A stretch of 64,000 bases of DNA from Desulfovirgula sp. GTDB lineage: Bacteria; Bacillota; Desulfotomaculia; Desulfotomaculales; Desulfovirgulaceae. Below are positions 62,370 through 64,000 of this stretch, in pieces. The notes under the pieces are model-generated. The model was not told the DNA's origin and did not search any database. It saw only the letters and a program-made list of their open reading frames with translations. Location: the NCBI GenBank assembly GCA_020725525.1, contig DYEX01000142.1:1-64000 (forward strand), written 5' to 3'. Position 1 is the first letter of the stretch. Every line of letters begins with the position of its first letter. The position numbers and the translations under genes were made by a program.

Positions 62370-64000
62370 ATGGCAATGACAACCGGTGCTTCCGGAAAAA
62401 CCAGAAGAAAGTGTCCCGTACTGGCTGGTGCACTGGCAACGGCTGTTGTTCTGGTGCTGAGTGTCTGCCTGGCCGGTCAGGCCCTGGCAGCCCAGAAAAA
62501 ATGCAGTGTTTTGTTCATTTGCGAGGAATATCCTTTATGGGGTCCAATGGGAGCAACAATGGGGGTATTACCCGAAGGTGCCTGGAGTTTTATATCGGAT
62601 TATTTGACAGGGCGTAATTTTTCACTATCGCGAAAAAATCTTAAACCTATAAAATACGAAGATATACGCGGCTACGATATAGTTGTCTATTCACCTCTGT
62701 GGCGGTATAAAGAAGAAGGTGGTTTTATTAAACATGGCGTTGATGTAACTTTTCCTGAAGCGGAAGCACTGGTTAAATACGTTAAAAATGGCGGAAGTCT
62801 TTTACTCTTTTCCGATGAAAACGATGGAGAAGGCTTTAGTAATCTGAATACTTTTACAGAGAAGTATTTCGGCATTAAATTTCTACCAGGTGTTGTCTTA
62901 TCTAATTCACGTAATTTTTATACAATAGATTTCAAATCACACAGTATTACTACAGGATTTACCAAGTTGCAACCAGTAAATGAAGTGGGAGCCCTGAAAA
63001 TTCAACAACCTGCCAAGGGTATTGCTTATACAAGTAGCAACTGCTGGTTGAACAGTGAAGCATGGAATCATGCTCGAGAACAAGGACCTGATGATTCGAA
63101 TGGACCATTTCCTGTAATAGCCGTCACACAGTACGGTAACGGCAAAGTAATTGGTATTGCAGACGATGATTGGGTTGTAGGTTGGGAACCCGGCACAGAT
63201 GAATATAAACAGAGCCAAAAATTATTTTTGAACATTCTTGGTTGGCTTTCAGACAAGACCAGCAACACAGATGAACTAAAGAGCCAGCCATCCGCAACAC
63301 ACGAACCTTCCAATAAGACCGATAAAGACATGACAAAGGACCAGCCATCTCCTCCACCGGCAACCGCAGCAGCAAACCAGGCCGCGTTCGTGGTTGGCAG
63401 GAACGATTACAGTGTAAATGGCACAGCATTCAAAATGGACGTGGCTCCCTTCATTGAACGGGGGAGGGTATTTGTCCCCCTGCGCTACCTGGCCTATGCG
63501 CTGGGCGTTAGCGAAAAAAACGTCGCCTGGGATGCCAGCAGTCAAACCATCGAATTGCAGGCAAATGAAAAGATCATAAAACTTACGCTGAATAGCCAGA
63601 CAATCAGTATAAATAATAATAATTACCGGATGGACACCTCTCCCGTCCTCAGGAACGGCCGCCTGTTCCTGCCGGCCAGGTGGGTTGCCGAGGCGCTGGG
63701 TTACGCTACGGGATGGGATAATAAACTTCAGGCGGTGCTGATTGGCCCGCCGGGGAACCTGCCTGACGCCAGCAGTCTTCCAGCCGGACTGTGGAGGGAT
63801 ATAAAAAATAATAGTTCTATTGCAAATAAAGATATTCCCCAAGAATTTTTGGAAATCCAGAAAGAAGTTAGCAACGTAGGAATTTCAGAAAAATACCTGT
63901 TTTACAACTTCTTTTTGCACATAACATATTACCCAAATGAAAAAGTTTTTGTAATGGAAGTTAATCCTTATGCGAATAATGAAGAACCCTTAAAAAAAAT
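62370..64000 (+). CDS. Secreted protein with copper-amine-oxidase-N-like domain (3' end beyond window)
   Basis: At least 543 codons are open to the window edge. The N-terminus is a signal peptide (basic start, hydrophobic core LAGALATAVVLVLSVCLAG, cleavage near ALAA). Residues about 45-300 look like a glutamine-amidotransferase-like domain of exported proteins (CSVLFICEEYPLWG, YDIVVYSPLWRY, ALVKYVKNGGSLLLFSDEND, ITTGFTKLQP, VIGIADDDW). After a Ser/Thr/Pro/Lys linker, residues about 345-465 match the copper amine oxidase N-terminal domain with two repeats (RGRVFVPLRYLAYALGV, NGRLFLPARWVAEALGY). Such domains are abundant in Desulfotomaculum/Pelotomaculum surface proteins. The enzymatic function, if any, is unknown. 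Codon use is more A/T-rich than its neighbours, hinting at different ancestry. Confidence 0.85.
   Translation, partial: MAMTTGASGKTRRKCPVLAGALATAVVLVLSVCLAGQALAAQKKCSVLFICEEYPLWGPMGATMGVLPEGAWSFISDYLTGRNFSLSRKNLKPIKYEDIRGYDIVVYSPLWRYKEEGGFIKHGVDVTFPEAEALVKYVKNGGSLLLFSDENDGEGFSNLNTFTEKYFGIKFLPGVVLSNSRNFYTIDFKSHSITTGFTKLQPVNEVGALKIQQPAKGIAYTSSNCWLNSEAWNHAREQGPDDSNGPFPVIAVTQYGNGKVIGIADDDWVVGWEPGTDEYKQSQKLFLNILGWLSDKTSNTDELKSQPSATHEPSNKTDKDMTKDQPSPPPATAAANQAAFVVGRNDYSVNGTAFKMDVAPFIERGRVFVPLRYLAYALGVSEKNVAWDASSQTIELQANEKIIKLTLNSQTISINNNNYRMDTSPVLRNGRLFLPARWVAEALGYATGWDNKLQAVLIGPPGNLPDASSLPAGLWRDIKNNSSIANKDIPQEFLEIQKEVSNVGISEKYLFYNFFLHITYYPNEKVFVMEVNPYANNEEPLKK

Overview
The window reads as two joined pieces of Bacillota (Firmicutes) DNA. 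Bases 1 to about 24.9 kb are very GC-rich, roughly two thirds G+C in lines I counted, with strongly GC-ending codons. From about 24.95 kb to the end the DNA is clearly less GC-rich, somewhat over half G+C, with A/T-rich intergenic gaps and ordinary A-rich terminators. The change falls inside one intact reading frame, the formate-tetrahydrofolate ligase gene fhs. The right arm carries endospore genes (spoIIE, spoVT, yabP, yabQ, a SpoIID-like gene) and looks like a Desulfotomaculum/Pelotomaculum-type anaerobe. The left arm looks like a high-GC anaerobic Bacillota lineage that I cannot name. Both arms hold parts of one conserved Bacillota neighbourhood: right spoVT-mazG-hup-yabP-yabQ-divIC-S1-spoIIE-tilS-ftsH, left birA-coaX-dusB-greA-lysS. 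So either a chimeric assembly or a real recombination at fhs could have produced the join.

Left arm, 1-8.7 kb (minus strand): a hydrogenase operon. In transcription order it has an anti-sigma-type ATPase, a sensory-type [FeFe]-hydrogenase-like protein, a DRTGG protein, a PHP protein, a NuoE/HydC subunit, a second ATPase, a small [2Fe-2S] protein, a NuoF subunit fused to a GltD-like NAD(P)H oxidoreductase, and HydA running off the window. It probably encodes an electron-bifurcating hydrogenase with its sensor/regulator module. From 8.9 to 14.5 kb: lysS, greA behind a consensus promoter and a long leader, an unknown gene, an HTH regulator, dusB and a bifunctional-nuclease-family gene. From 14.7 to 23.3 kb: a threonine dehydrogenase on the plus strand facing a minus-strand run of a lipoprotein, a TPR protein, birA, a small membrane protein, coaX, an MFS transporter and an SDR.

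Right arm, 25-34.5 kb (minus strand): a thioesterase, ndk, ftsH, tilS, spoIIE (candidate Spo0A-controlled promoter), ppx/gppA, an S1-domain gene and divIC. Between divIC and yabQ, which are adjacent in Bacillus, lies a cassette of about 20.6 kb (34.7-55.3 kb). It encodes a B12-dependent diol/glycerol dehydratase microcompartment: four shell proteins plus the vertex protein, dehydratase and reactivase, adenosyltransferase, CoA-acylating aldehyde dehydrogenase, PduL, PduS, an EutJ-like ATPase and a flavoprotein with a cargo-type N-terminus. It also has a butyrate-kinase-family enzyme, a DUF1097 membrane protein and a PocR-domain kinase/AraC response-regulator pair. The expected flow is diol or glycerol to aldehyde, to acyl-CoA, to acyl phosphate, to acid plus ATP, with NADH reoxidised by an alcohol dehydrogenase. 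The only dehydrogenase candidate, a gldA-like gene, has one in-frame TAG at codon 55, and a second gldA is reduced to a 55-codon stub at the front of the locus.

From 55.4 to 64 kb the core genes resume: yabQ, yabP, a SpoIID-like lipoprotein, hup, mazG, spoVT, a 47-residue membrane protein and a YeiH-family transporter. On the plus strand is a secreted protein with a copper-amine-oxidase-N-like domain that runs off the window. I saw no rRNA, tRNA, CRISPR array or insertion sequence.
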